Source: an uncultured Lachnospiraceae bacterium (GTDB taxonomy: Bacteria > Bacillota > Clostridia > Lachnospirales > Anaerotignaceae). From it: a stretch of 64,000 bases of DNA. The stretch spans positions 1 to 64,000 of the forward strand of contig CALWRB010000053.1 in NCBI GenBank assembly GCA_944383855.1. Direction: 5' to 3'. The first letter of the stretch is position 1. Every line of letters starts with the position of its first letter. The position numbers were made by a program, and so were the translations under genes. The notes under the pieces are model-generated. The model ran no database searches, was not told where the DNA came from, and saw nothing but the letters and a program-made list of their open reading frames with translations. Of the stretch, positions 51,344 through 61,482 are shown piece after piece.

Positions 51344-53575
51344 ATGAACACAGCGGCTTGGCAGGGATTTGTACTTGGAAAATGGACAGAAGAAATCGAC
51401 GTTAGAAATTTTATTCAAAAAAACTATACTCTGTATGCGGGAGATGACTCTTTTTTAGAGGGCACTACCGAAAGAACACAGAAATTATGGAATAAATGCC
51501 ATGAATTGATCGTAGAAGAAATGAAAAAAGGCATTTTGGACGTGGAAACGGATATTATTTCCGGGATCGACAACTTTGCGCCCGGCTATATTCAAAAAGA
51601 GAACGAGGTCATTGTTGGTTTGCAGACAGATGCGCCTTTAAAACGTATCGTAAACCTTTACGGCGGCATGAAGATGGCAAAAAGCGCTTTGGATCAATAT
51701 GGCTATCAATTAAATCCGCAGGTGGAGCATGATTTCCATGCGTATCGTAAAACACATAACGAAGGTGTATTCGACGCATATCCGAAAAGAACCAAAGTGG
51801 CAAGACATGTAGGTCTTTTGACCGGATTGCCTGATGCCTATGGCAGAGGTCGTGTGATCGGCGACTACAGACGTGTTTCTCTGTACGGCGTAGATTTCCT
51901 GATCGAACAAAAAGAGGTGGAACTGGATAATCTGGACGGCGCAATGACAGATGAAAGAATCCGTTTAAGAGAAGAGATCCGTATGCAGATCAAAGCGCTG
52001 GAAGAAATGAAATCCATGGCTTCTAAATACGGTGTAGATCTCAGCAAACCCGCTGCGAATGCAAAAGATGCGGTTCAGTTCTTATACATGGCTTATCTGG
52101 CAGGGGTAAAAGAGAATAACGGTGCTGCAATTTCTTTGGGACGTACTTCCACATTCTTGGATATTTATATCGAAAGAGATCTGAAAAACGGTGTCATCAC
52201 AGAAAAAGAGGCGCAGGAACTGATCGACCAGTTTATCATTAAATTAAGATTGGTTCGTCACTTGAGAACACCGGAGTATAACGAACTGTTCGGCGGTGAC
52301 CCCACTTGGGTAACAGAGGCGATCGGTGGTGTTGGGATCAACGGCAAGCCTTTGGTTACAAAGAACTCTTTCCGTTATCTGCACACATTGACCAATCTGG
52401 GCACAGCACCGGAACCGAATATGACTGTGCTTTGGAGCAGAGATCTGCCGCAGGCTTTTAAAGAATACTGTGCGAAAATGAGTATCGAAACAGATTCCAT
52501 TCAGTATGAAAATGATGATGTGATGCGTCCGCTTTACGGTGACGATTACGCTATCTCCTGCTGTGTATCCGCGATGCGTGTCGGAAAGCAGATGCAGTTT
52601 TTCGGTGCAAGAGCTAACCTTGCAAAATCTTTGCTGCTTTCCATCAACGGCGGTTTAGATGAACTGCAAAAAGTTGCAGTCGTTCCCGGTATCAAACCGA
52701 TGCAGGACGAAGTGCTGGATTATGATACGGTAATGAACAGCTACAAAAAAGTTTTGGATTATGTGGCTGAACTGTATGTGGATACGATCAACATCATTCA
52801 CTATATGCATGATAAATACGCTTATGAAGCAAGCCAGATGGCACTGCATGATGCGAATGTAGAGCGTTTGACTGCTTTCGGTATGGCGGGTATCTCCGTA
52901 GTTGCGGACTCTCTGTCTGCGATCAAATATGCGAAAGTGACACCGATCCGTGATGAATATGGTGTAACAGTTGATTTTAAAGTAGAAGGAGAATTCCCGA
53001 AATATGGTAACGACGATGATCGTGTGGACGATATTGCGGTAGAAGTTGCGACATATTTCTCCAATGCATTGAAAAAACACCCGATTTATCGTGGTGCAAA
53101 ACATACTTTGTCCGCTTTGACGATCACCAGCAACGTCATGTACGGCAAAAAGACAGGAACTACCCCCGATGGCAGAAAGCACGGAGAGCCTTTGGCACCC
53201 GGTGCAAACCCGATGCATGGCAGAGATGAAAACGGCGCTTTGGCATCTTTGAACTCTGTGGCAAAAATTCCTTACAGAAATGTATGCCAAGACGGTGTTT
53301 CCAACACATTCTCTATCGTGCCGGACGCTTTGGGAAAAGATGAAAAACAAAGAGTGGATAATTTGATCCATATTCTGGACGGTTACTTTATCCAGGGTGC
53401 GCATCATTTGAATGTAAACGTAATGCATCGTGAAGTTCTGATCGACGCAATGGAACACCCCGAAAAATACCCGACACTGACCATTCGTGTTTCCGGATAT
53501 GCGGTCAACTTTAACAGACTTTCCAGAGAACAGCAGCAAGAAGTGATCATGCGTACATTCCATGAGGCAATTTGA
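51344..53575 (+). CDS. pflB: Formate C-acetyltransferase (pyruvate formate-lyase)
   Basis: A 743-residue enzyme. Active cysteines are C406-C407 (ISCCVSAM) and the radical glycine is G718 ([11 protein letters not shown]), both conserved. It cleaves pyruvate with CoA to acetyl-CoA and formate. GAAAGAAAGG lies before ATG 51344, five bases after pflA. Codon use is highly biased, as expected of a highly expressed fermentative enzyme. Confidence 0.97.
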   Translation: MNTAAWQGFVLGKWTEEIDVRNFIQKNYTLYAGDDSFLEGTTERTQKLWNKCHELIVEEMKKGILDVETDIISGIDNFAPGYIQKENEVIVGLQTDAPLKRIVNLYGGMKMAKSALDQYGYQLNPQVEHDFHAYRKTHNEGVFDAYPKRTKVARHVGLLTGLPDAYGRGRVIGDYRRVSLYGVDFLIEQKEVELDNLDGAMTDERIRLREEIRMQIKALEEMKSMASKYGVDLSKPAANAKDAVQFLYMAYLAGVKENNGAAISLGRTSTFLDIYIERDLKNGVITEKEAQELIDQFIIKLRLVRHLRTPEYNELFGGDPTWVTEAIGGVGINGKPLVTKNSFRYLHTLTNLGTAPEPNMTVLWSRDLPQAFKEYCAKMSIETDSIQYENDDVMRPLYGDDYAISCCVSAMRVGKQMQFFGARANLAKSLLLSINGGLDELQKVAVVPGIKPMQDEVLDYDTVMNSYKKVLDYVAELYVDTINIIHYMHDKYAYEASQMALHDANVERLTAFGMAGISVVADSLSAIKYAKVTPIRDEYGVTVDFKVEGEFPKYGNDDDRVDDIAVEVATYFSNALKKHPIYRGAKHTLSALTITSNVMYGKKTGTTPDGRKHGEPLAPGANPMHGRDENGALASLNSVAKIPYRNVCQDGVSNTFSIVPDALGKDEKQRVDNLIHILDGYFIQGAHHLNVNVMHREVLIDAMEHPEKYPTLTIRVSGYAVNFNRLSREQQQEVIMRTFHEAI

Positions 53576-53661
53576 GAAAATTGCGATCGGAAGTCAGTTG
53601 ATTTTTGAAAGTACAAAAGAAAAAAACAGAGGGATCTCCCGATAGAAAATGAAACCAAAAG

Positions 53662-53709
53662 AGCAGCGAATATTTGGGCTTCCATTGCCGATGATTCGCT
53701 GCTTTTTTA
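53662..53709 (+). terminator. Intrinsic terminator after pflB
   Basis: AGCAGCGAAT (53662-53671) and ATTCGCTGCT (53694-53703), 22-base loop, then T6. Confidence 0.8.
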
Positions 53710-53818
53710 TTTTTTTACGGTTTTGAAGCGTCGGTAAGAGATATGCTTTGTCACTTGTGTGTAGATAAGCGAAAAAAGTGTTTTCTGATCTTAAAAAAGA
53801 AAACGGAAATGAAATTGT

Positions 53819-53828
53819 ATGATATAAT
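53819..53828 (+). promoter_or_regulatory. Extended -10 promoter for the TraX gene
   Basis: TGATATAAT (TATAAT at 53823-53828) with no clear -35. The rest of 53710-53984 shows no gene. Confidence 0.45.
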
Positions 53829-53984
53829 GTCTACATCTGTATGAAAAACGATGGATTCAGAGAGATGCATGGCGGTGATACATTTCAATTTATATACTTT
53901 TGAAAGAAAGAATCCCTGCAAAAAAGGTACTATGCCTATTTTCAGCAAGTGCACCCGTCGTTTTGTAAGGAAAGGAGAGAGGAA

Positions 53985-54746
53985 ATGGAGATCGTTTTAG
54001 AAAGAAGGGGATTTCAACTGACAGCATTTCATCTGAAAGTGATCGCTATGGTTGCAATGCTGTTGGACCATGCCTATAAAGTTACGGGAATTGGCGGCGT
54101 TTGGATGACATATGTCGGTAGATTGGCGTTTCCGATCTTCGCGTTTCAACTGGTAGAAGGTTATTTTCATACGAAAAATTATAATAAATATTGCAAAAGG
54201 ATTTTGTTGTTTGCGCTCGTTGCCGAGATCCCCTTCAATCTTGCGGTAGGCACAGGCGGTTTATTTTACCCGTTTCATCAAAATGTGCTTTGGACGCTTT
54301 TGATCGGGCTGATCGCGGTGCAAAAAATAGATAAAGTTTTATTCTGGGGCGGCGCACAGAATATTTACAGTGCCTTTTATGCCGCCGGCTATGCGATATT
54401 AGCCTATATTGCAGGCGCTTGCCTGATGGTAGATTACGGCGGATGGGGCGTTTGGATGATACTGTTGTTTTATATGGGAAAAAGGCTGCCGCAGCATGGC
54501 AGAGAGCTGGAACTGCTGGGAATGATTTTTTTGAATCTTGCATTGGGTGGGACCTGCATGGTCTTACCGCTGTTTGGCAGGGAATTTTTGATCCCCATAC
54601 AATGCTTTGCGATACTTTCTTTGTTTATCATTTGGTTATATAAAGGAGAAAAAGGGTACAGCGGTGAGGCGTGGACAAAATTTTGTTATTGGTTTTACCC
54701 ACTGCATTTGATGGCACTGAGGCTGATCGCTGCCGGGATCAGTTAG
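53985..54746 (+). CDS. TraX family membrane protein
   Basis: A 253-residue protein with about seven hydrophobic segments and the family marks LTAFHLKVIAMVAMLLDHAY, VGRLAFPIFAFQLVEGYFHT and the C-terminal FCYWFYPLHLMALRLI. TraX proteins of conjugative plasmids acetylate pilin; chromosomal versions in Firmicutes have unknown acyltransferase-like roles. GGAAAGGAG precedes ATG 53985. No other conjugation genes are present, so mobile origin is not indicated. Confidence 0.88.
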   Translation: MEIVLERRGFQLTAFHLKVIAMVAMLLDHAYKVTGIGGVWMTYVGRLAFPIFAFQLVEGYFHTKNYNKYCKRILLFALVAEIPFNLAVGTGGLFYPFHQNVLWTLLIGLIAVQKIDKVLFWGGAQNIYSAFYAAGYAILAYIAGACLMVDYGGWGVWMILLFYMGKRLPQHGRELELLGMIFLNLALGGTCMVLPLFGREFLIPIQCFAILSLFIIWLYKGEKGYSGEAWTKFCYWFYPLHLMALRLIAAGIS

Positions 54747-54748
54747 TG

Positions 54749-55528
54749 TTACCCCAAGGCAACGTCCAGAATCATCATCAGAACAAAACCCGCGGCAAAG
54801 CCGAGCGTTCCTAAGTTGCTGTGGAAGCCTACTGCCGATTCCGGGATCAGTTCTTCCACAACAACATACACCATAGCCCCTGCCGCAAATGCGAGCAGGT
54901 AAGGGAGAAATGGCAGAAGTTGTGCGGAAAGAAGAAAGGTAATGATCGCCGCGATCGGTTCTACAATGCCGGAAAGGGTGCCAAACAGAAAAGATTTTTT
55001 TCTGGATATGCCGTTTTCGGAAACCAAAGGGAGAGAAATGATGGCGCCTTCCGGGAAATTTTGGATCGCAATACCGATAGATAATGCCAAAGCAGTACTG
55101 AAGGTAACCATACCATCTGTGCCTGCGATCCCTGCGAATATCACTCCAACTGCCATTCCTTCCGGTATGTTATGCAAAGTAACAGCCAATAAAAGCATGG
55201 CGGAGCGAGAAAGTTTACAGGGCATTCCCTCCGGCGAAAGGCTTTGCATGTGCAGATGTGGGATCAGATGATCCAAAAGCAGCAAAAATAAAATGCCGCC
55301 GATAAACCCCACTGCCGCAGGAACAAAAGCGAATTTTTCCATTCCTGCAGAAAGATCCATTGCCGGGATCAGCAGTGACCAAACAGAAGCAGCGATCATA
55401 ACGCCTGCGGCAAAGCCAAGCAATGTTTTTTGCAAGGTATCCTGCAGATGATCTTGGATAAAAAAGACGCAAGCCGCGCCGCATGCGGTGCCGATAAAAG
55501 GTAAAAGAAATCCAATAGCCAGTCCCAA
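54749..55528 (-). CDS. ZIP family metal transporter
   Basis: A 259-residue membrane protein with eight hydrophobic segments and the ZIP metal motifs LHNIPEGMAVGVIF and QNFPEGAIISLP; a His/Ser-rich loop LIPHLHMQSLSPEG lies between segments 3 and 4. It imports zinc or another divalent metal. TTG 55528 is chosen because AGGAGGG is seven bases upstream; the ATG at 55624 lacks a site. It converges with TraX two bases away. Confidence 0.88.
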   Translation of the reverse strand: MGLAIGFLLPFIGTACGAACVFFIQDHLQDTLQKTLLGFAAGVMIAASVWSLLIPAMDLSAGMEKFAFVPAAVGFIGGILFLLLLDHLIPHLHMQSLSPEGMPCKLSRSAMLLLAVTLHNIPEGMAVGVIFAGIAGTDGMVTFSTALALSIGIAIQNFPEGAIISLPLVSENGISRKKSFLFGTLSGIVEPIAAIITFLLSAQLLPFLPYLLAFAAGAMVYVVVEELIPESAVGFHSNLGTLGFAAGFVLMMILDVALG

Positions 55529-55849
55529 TTCGTTTCCCTCCTGAGTTTGCTTTTTTGTTTCTAATTTACGTTGTTTTGTTTGGAATGTCAAATCAAACAG
55601 ACGCTTTTTTCTGTGAGGCGGCACTCTTAGATCAAGTGAAAGTAAGATATCGTGAAAAATATGGCTGTTTTTTTACGATCGACGTGAGGAACCTCTCCAA
55701 ATAAAAGAATAAACTTTTTATTTTGGGGGAAAACATGGATAAGAGCTTGTAAAACATCATTTCTATATTTTGTAAAAAACGTAAAAAAAACGCATTTGTG
55801 CTGTAAGAATTTGTGTAGAAATGTAGAGATAATTTTTGCGAAATAGCTA
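55529..55849. other. Divergent intergenic stretch before acpP
   Basis: AT-rich, no gene seen on either strand. The ZIP gene reads leftward from 55528 and the acp promoter reads rightward from 55850. Confidence 0.6.
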
Positions 55850-55878
55850 CTGACAAACAGCATGAAATAGAGTATATT
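55850..55878 (+). promoter_or_regulatory. Sigma-A-type promoter for acpP-rnc
   Basis: CTGACA (55850-55855), 17-bp spacer, TATATT (55873-55878), 50 bp before the start. Confidence 0.65.
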
Positions 55879-55927
55879 ATTAAAAGAAAAATGAAACATG
55901 AAAGTAATGCGGGGGAGGCATATCAAT

Positions 55928-56158
55928 ATGGACGAAGCAACAGTGATGCGTATTATTGCCGAGCAGATCGGAATACCGGAGGACAGCCTAAGTGAAGATA
56001 CTGTGTTTTCCGATATCGGAGCGGACTCTTTAGATATTTTCCAAATCGTTTCCGCTTTGGAAGAAGAATATGACATTGAATTTGACATTGAAGAAACCGA
56101 ACAGTTAAAAACGATCGGTGACGCAATGGAGTATATTAAGGCGGCATTGGAGAATTGA
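55928..56158 (+). CDS. acpP: Acyl carrier protein
   Basis: A 76-residue acidic protein with the 4'-phosphopantetheine serine in IGADSLDIFQIVSALEEEYD. It carries growing acyl chains in fatty-acid synthesis. ATG 55928 is preferred over 55898, as GGGGGAGG lies upstream and the length is normal. It abuts rnc as in many bacteria, but plsX and fab genes that often precede it are absent. Confidence 0.93.
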   Translation: MDEATVMRIIAEQIGIPEDSLSEDTVFSDIGADSLDIFQIVSALEEEYDIEFDIEETEQLKTIGDAMEYIKAALEN

Positions 56159-56159
56159 T

Positions 56160-56855
56160 ATGAATTATTTTAATCTGGAAGAATTTGAACGAAAAATTGC
56201 ATATTCTTTTTCAGACAAAAGCCTGTTGATGTTAGCGCTGACACACAGCTCCTATGCCAATGAGATCAAAAAAGGCAGTCACGAAAATAACGAACGGTTG
56301 GAGTTTTTGGGCGATGCGGTATTGGATATGGTAGTCAGTGAATACATGTACCGTACTTTTCCGAAAATGCCGGAGGGGGAATTGACTAAGCTGCGTGCGG
56401 CTGTAGTTTGCGAATCTTCTTTGGCATCTCTTTCCAGAAAACTTGGACTTGGACGCTGCCTGCTTTTGGGAAAAGGGGAGGAGAGCACGGGGGGCAGAAA
56501 CCGTGACTCTATTTTGGCAGATGCTTTTGAAGCGGTGATCGGTGCGGTTTGTATCGATGGCGGGATCGAGGCGGCTTCGGCTTATGTGATGCACTTTATG
56601 CAGGAACAGATTTCGCAGACGAAAACGAATTTCCGTTCTATGGACTGCAAAACTCATTTGCAGGAAGTGATTCAAAAAACGAGTAAGATCCCGCTGCATT
56701 ATGCGATTGTGAACGAATACGGACCGGATCATAACAAAGTATTTGAGTCGGAAGTCACACACGATGGACATGTTTTGGGCAGAGGGCAAGGCAAGAGTAA
56801 AAAAGAAGCGGAACAAAATGCTGCTAACGATGCATTGGAAAAGATGAAGAAATAA
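56160..56855 (+). CDS. rnc: Ribonuclease III
   Basis: A 231-residue enzyme: signature NERLEFLGDAVLDMVVSEYM with the catalytic acidic residues, second acidic cluster DAFEAVIGAV, and a C-terminal dsRNA-binding domain (KTHLQEVIQKTSK to KKEAEQNAAND). It cuts double-stranded RNA in rRNA and mRNA processing. ATG 56160 lies one base after the acpP stop, so translation is coupled. Confidence 0.96.
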   Translation: MNYFNLEEFERKIAYSFSDKSLLMLALTHSSYANEIKKGSHENNERLEFLGDAVLDMVVSEYMYRTFPKMPEGELTKLRAAVVCESSLASLSRKLGLGRCLLLGKGEESTGGRNRDSILADAFEAVIGAVCIDGGIEAASAYVMHFMQEQISQTKTNFRSMDCKTHLQEVIQKTSKIPLHYAIVNEYGPDHNKVFESEVTHDGHVLGRGQGKSKKEAEQNAANDALEKMKK

Positions 56856-56859
56856 TCGG

Positions 56860-56901
56860 ATACCGAGAGAAAAGCGATGTGCCGACTCTTGGTATTTTTT
56901 A
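56860..56901 (+). terminator. Intrinsic terminator after rnc
   Basis: ATACCGAGAG (56860-56869) and CTCTTGGTAT (56886-56895), one wobble, then T6. Confidence 0.8.
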
Positions 56902-56932
56902 TTTTTGAAGAATGCCAAAAGGAGAATGGAAA

Positions 56933-57439
56933 ATGGAGTGCAAAAGCAGTCTGCAGATCGAACAGCTGACAGAACGGGAGCCAAAGGCGCTAAAGCAGAT
57001 CACGGAGTGGATGTATGACTGGTGGGGCAAGAAAGAAGGATACAGGAAAGAGGCTGTGTACCATATGATGTCACACAGTATTTGTACCAGCAGAATCCCG
57101 CAGACTTATCTTGCGAAGAAAGCGGGGATATTGGTCGGTATGTTTCAGATCTCTGTCCATGACTTGGATTGTAGACCGGATCTGTATCCTTGGTTATGCA
57201 ATGTATATGTTGCAGAAGAATACCGTGGGCAAGGTGTTTTTTCGCAAATGATGCGCTTTTTGCCGAAATGCTTGCAGACGCTTGGAATACAGAAGCTTTT
57301 TTTGTTCACCGAGCATGATGGATTATATGAAAGGTATGGTTGGGACTTTGAGGAAAAAATCGAAACATTTTTGCCGGATGCGCATTGGCAAAGGTTGTAT
57401 TCTCTCTCAATAAAATCAGATGAATTTATGAAACCGTAA
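56933..57439 (+). CDS. GNAT family N-acetyltransferase
   Basis: A 168-residue protein with the GNAT core: LYPWLCNVYVAEEYRGQGVFSQMMRF carries the acetyl-CoA-binding RGQG, and LFLFTEHDGLYERYGWDF is the C-terminal strand. It acetylates an amine on an unknown small molecule or protein. AAAAGGAG precedes ATG 56933. It is monocistronic, between terminators. Confidence 0.87.
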   Translation: MECKSSLQIEQLTEREPKALKQITEWMYDWWGKKEGYRKEAVYHMMSHSICTSRIPQTYLAKKAGILVGMFQISVHDLDCRPDLYPWLCNVYVAEEYRGQGVFSQMMRFLPKCLQTLGIQKLFLFTEHDGLYERYGWDFEEKIETFLPDAHWQRLYSLSIKSDEFMKP

Positions 57440-57443
57440 AAAT

Positions 57444-57486
57444 AAAAACACCCGATTCTTTTATCAAAAAGAGTGGGTGTTTTTTC
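57444..57486. terminator. Bidirectional terminator
   Basis: ACACCC (57448-57453) and GGGTGT (57475-57480) extended by CTTTT/AAAAG pairs, with T and A runs; GNAT and the convergent hydrolase gene both end nearby. Confidence 0.8.
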
Positions 57487-57503
57487 GTTACAGTCTATTT
57501 TTT

Positions 57504-58202
57504 TTACGTTTGCGGCAAAGCCGATTCTTTTAGAAAGTGCAAAACTTCCTCACAAAAAGCCTTCGGCTGTGCAACGGCGATAAAATGATCTCCATGCAGA
57601 AGGGAAAGCGTACTGTTTGGAATAGAGCGAAATATCGCAATCGTATGCGCATTCCGTATCATATCATGCGTGCCGGCGATTACCAGTGTCGGCATAGGCA
57701 GAGCGTGAAGCCGTTGTTTCCGAATCCACGGTTCCTTTACCATCAGTGCAAATAACTCCTGTTTTTTTCTAAACTGCGGGCAGACAGGCGCAAAAAGCGA
57801 AAAAGCTGCATATGCACTATATAAAAGAAAAATTTCTTTTGCTTTCAGCCCGAAGGGGGAAAGATTTGCTCCGTTTAAAATCAAAGAACGAACCGCGTAA
57901 GGATAGCGCAGTGCAAATAACAGTGCGATATTTGCGCCATCGCTGAAGCCAAGTAAATGCGCCCGTTGAATATTTCTCTTTTTACAAAAATAATGCAGAT
58001 CCAAGGCAAATTGTTTCAGGCAAAAGGGTGCGGTCCCTCTGGGGGTTTTTCCATGACCTCTGGTATCAATGGCAATGACATGATAATGTTTCGCCAAAAT
58101 CGGAATAATATCCCGAAAATAGGAGGAGTCTTCTCCGTTACCATGCAGCAAGATCAAATCTTCTCCTTGACCTTGTTCCTGTGTATGCAGTGTAATGTCC
58201 AT
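57504..58202 (-). CDS. Alpha/beta-fold hydrolase
   Basis: A 232-residue hydrolase: oxyanion HG in LILLHGNGEDSSYF, nucleophile Ser in LLGFSDGANIALL, Asp in VIAGTHDMIRN and His near the end in LLHGDHFIAVAQPKAF, a complete catalytic triad. Substrate unknown (esterase or lipase type). GAAAGAGGTTG precedes ATG 58202. It lies 20 bp after pyrG on the same strand and is probably co-transcribed with it. Confidence 0.88.
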   Translation of the reverse strand: MDITLHTQEQGQGEDLILLHGNGEDSSYFRDIIPILAKHYHVIAIDTRGHGKTPRGTAPFCLKQFALDLHYFCKKRNIQRAHLLGFSDGANIALLFALRYPYAVRSLILNGANLSPFGLKAKEIFLLYSAYAAFSLFAPVCPQFRKKQELFALMVKEPWIRKQRLHALPMPTLVIAGTHDMIRNAHTIAIFRSIPNSTLSLLHGDHFIAVAQPKAFCEEVLHFLKESALPQT

Positions 58203-58222
58203 GTTTCAACCTCTTTCCGCGA

Positions 58223-59872
<1,650 letters not shown>

Positions 59873-59898
59873 TTAAAAAAATTTATAAATAAAAAAGA

Positions 59899-59927
59899 AT
59901 TATAATCAAAAAAACGTCAGCTTGCAA
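59899..59927 (-). promoter_or_regulatory. Sigma-A promoter for pyrG
   Basis: On the minus strand TTGCAA (59927-59922), 17-bp spacer, TATAAT (59904-59899), 66 bp before the start. No terminator hairpin was seen in the leader. Confidence 0.75.
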
Positions 59928-60039
59928 GTAGTATTTTGCTGAAAAAATGGATTTTTTTTGCAATTTTTTTTACAGTGGATTTTCATGATCCATCATGGTA
60001 TAGTTGAATAGAATAGAGTGGAAAGAAAGAAGGTATTAT

Positions 60040-60924
60040 ATGCTTTCGCAAAAGCAAAAAGGAATTTGTTGTTTAGTTGCATCTGCGTTTTGCTTTGCGT
60101 GGATGAGTGCGTTTGTTCGTTTATCAGGTGATCTGCCATCTGTTCAGAAAAGTTTTTTTCGTAACTTTGTGGCGATGATTTTTGCCGCGCTCATTTTGCT
60201 GCAGGAAAAACCGGAAATTAAGCTGGACAAAAAAAGCGGAACAGATCTGCTGATTCGTTCGTTTGCCGGAACAGTGGGTATTTTATGCAACTTTTATGCG
60301 GTGGATCATCTGGTGCTGGCAGATGCATCTATGCTGAATAAGATGTCACCGTTTTTTACGATTCTGTTCAGTGCCTTATTATTAAAAGAAGGAATTACGG
60401 TATTTCAATTCAGCGCGGTCTGTACTGCATTTGCAGGAGCTTTGTTTATATTAAAACCAACCGGGTTTTCCGCTGATTTGTTTCCTGCTGTAATTGGACT
60501 GCTGGGTGGTTTGGGTGCTGGTCTTGCGTACACAATGGTACGTGCTTTGGGAAAAAGAGGGGTAAAAGGTCCTTTTATCGTGTTTGTATTTTCTGCTTTT
60601 TCCTGCATTGTTACACTGCCTTTTTTGATTTTTTCCTATACCCCAATGTCGATGCAGCAGATTTTGATTCTGCTGATGGCTGGATTGGCTGCCGCAGGCG
60701 GTCAGTTCTCAATCACAGCGGCATATTTTTACGCTCCGGCGGCTGAGATCTCGGTTTATGATTACAGTCAGATCATTTTTTCTGCGGGACTCGGATTCTT
60801 TTTGTTTCACCAGACGCCGGATCTATTCAGCTGGCTTGGCTATGTCATCATTTGCGGTGCGGGAATAGCGGTATTTTTACACGATAGAATGCAGCTGCAA
60901 AAGCATACAAAAGTGCAGATCTAA
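60040..60924 (+). CDS. EamA/DMT family transporter
   Basis: A 294-residue protein with ten hydrophobic segments in two EamA repeats (GICCLVASAFCFAWMSAFVR; VIGLLGGLGAGLAYTMVRA). It is the RhaT/S-adenosylmethionine-type DMT exporter class; substrate unknown. AGAAGGTATTAT precedes ATG 60040; an in-frame ATG at 60004 has no site. A terminator follows. Confidence 0.88.
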   Translation: MLSQKQKGICCLVASAFCFAWMSAFVRLSGDLPSVQKSFFRNFVAMIFAALILLQEKPEIKLDKKSGTDLLIRSFAGTVGILCNFYAVDHLVLADASMLNKMSPFFTILFSALLLKEGITVFQFSAVCTAFAGALFILKPTGFSADLFPAVIGLLGGLGAGLAYTMVRALGKRGVKGPFIVFVFSAFSCIVTLPFLIFSYTPMSMQQILILLMAGLAAAGGQFSITAAYFYAPAAEISVYDYSQIIFSAGLGFFLFHQTPDLFSWLGYVIICGAGIAVFLHDRMQLQKHTKVQI

Positions 60925-60940
60925 ACATATGAATAAAAGG

Positions 60941-60971
60941 AAACAGCCGGAAATTTTCCGACTGTTTTTTT
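60941..60971 (+). terminator. Intrinsic terminator after the EamA transporter
   Basis: AAACAGCCGGAA (60941-60952) and TTCCGACTGTTT (60956-60967), one mismatch, then T. The small minus-strand gene ends three bases later and may use the same stem. Confidence 0.8.
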
Positions 60972-60973
60972 CT

Positions 60974-61141
60974 TTACTTTGCGCAGGAAGCAGCAAAGTT
61001 TCTAAGCTGTGACATGGTATTGATGTTTTTTCCGTCCTTGGATATAGTAAGCTGAACTTCATCGGGCAGAGATTTATAAAAAGCCTGCGCACGTTCATTG
61101 TTTAACAGCAGATCAGCTAAGTCTTGGTAAGAGCTTGCCAT
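60974..61141 (-). CDS. Small protein of 55 residues, unknown function
   Basis: ATG at 61141 on the minus strand with AAAGGACG nine bases upstream, ending TAA at 60974. The product begins MASSYQDLADLLLNNERAQA and contains FYKSLPDEVQ, SKDGKNINTM and QLRNFAASCAK. It is soluble and helical, resembling small clostridial proteins with a FESLPxxVQ-type motif. No function can be given. It is divergent from the adenine deaminase leader. Confidence 0.6.
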   Translation of the reverse strand: MASSYQDLADLLLNNERAQAFYKSLPDEVQLTISKDGKNINTMSQLRNFAASCAK

Positions 61142-61282
61142 AAAAAATCGTCCTTTCTATCGTAAGTTTTGATTAGTATGCGAAAATGTGTCTGAAAGCA
61201 TACATCAAAATACGAATAAAGAAAAAGGAAGAGAAGAAAATGAAAAAATGGCAGAAACTATGGCAAAAAACAGATGTTTTTC

Positions 61283-61310
61283 TTGACTTTTTTGTCAGAT
61301 ATGGTACGAT
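61283..61310 (+). promoter_or_regulatory. Promoter of the adenine deaminase leader
   Basis: TTGACT (61283-61288), 16-bp spacer ending in TGG, TACGAT (61305-61310). It predicts a start near 61317 and a leader of about 165 bases. Confidence 0.6.
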
Positions 61311-61316
61311 GAAAAC

Positions 61317-61427
61317 AAACAAAATAGTAATGTATCGAAATTCTATTGGCAACCGGTTTTCCGGCACCAATACCGATTTTATGCATTCGGGACGGGAAAC
61401 CTGGTCGTTACAAACCGGGTTTTTTTT
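61317..61427 (+). ncRNA. Structured leader with terminator before the adenine deaminases, unassigned class
   Basis: A two-part hairpin ATTGG/CCAAT (61345-61349 with 61367-61371) and CCGG/CCGG (61353-61356 with 61361-61364) is followed by a terminator: AAACCTGGT (61397-61405) with ACCGGGTTT (61414-61422) and T8. CCGGTTT (61353-61359) can instead pair with AAACCGG (61412-61418) of the terminator, an antiterminator-like alternative. The purine-riboswitch core was looked for and not found. Confidence 0.6.
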
Positions 61428-61482
61428 GTGGAAAAATACCGACACAGAAAAAACGAATCAGACAGGACAGAAAGGAGAAATT

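Noticed and set aside
52655-53563. 302-codon minus-strand open frame opposite pflB
   Set aside because: Shadow of the strongly biased pflB codons; no ribosome binding site or family motif.
53985-54746. TraX as evidence of an integrated conjugative element
   Set aside because: No relaxase, integrase, attachment repeats or other transfer genes are nearby; chromosomal TraX genes are common in Firmicutes.
61317-61427. Purine (guanine/adenine) riboswitch before ade
   Set aside because: The conserved junction and loop sequences of that class were not found, so the leader is left unassigned.
61186-61482. 99-codon N-terminal extension of the first adenine deaminase
   Set aside because: It would run through the promoter and terminator; ATG 61483 has a clear AAAGGAG site and matches the family start.
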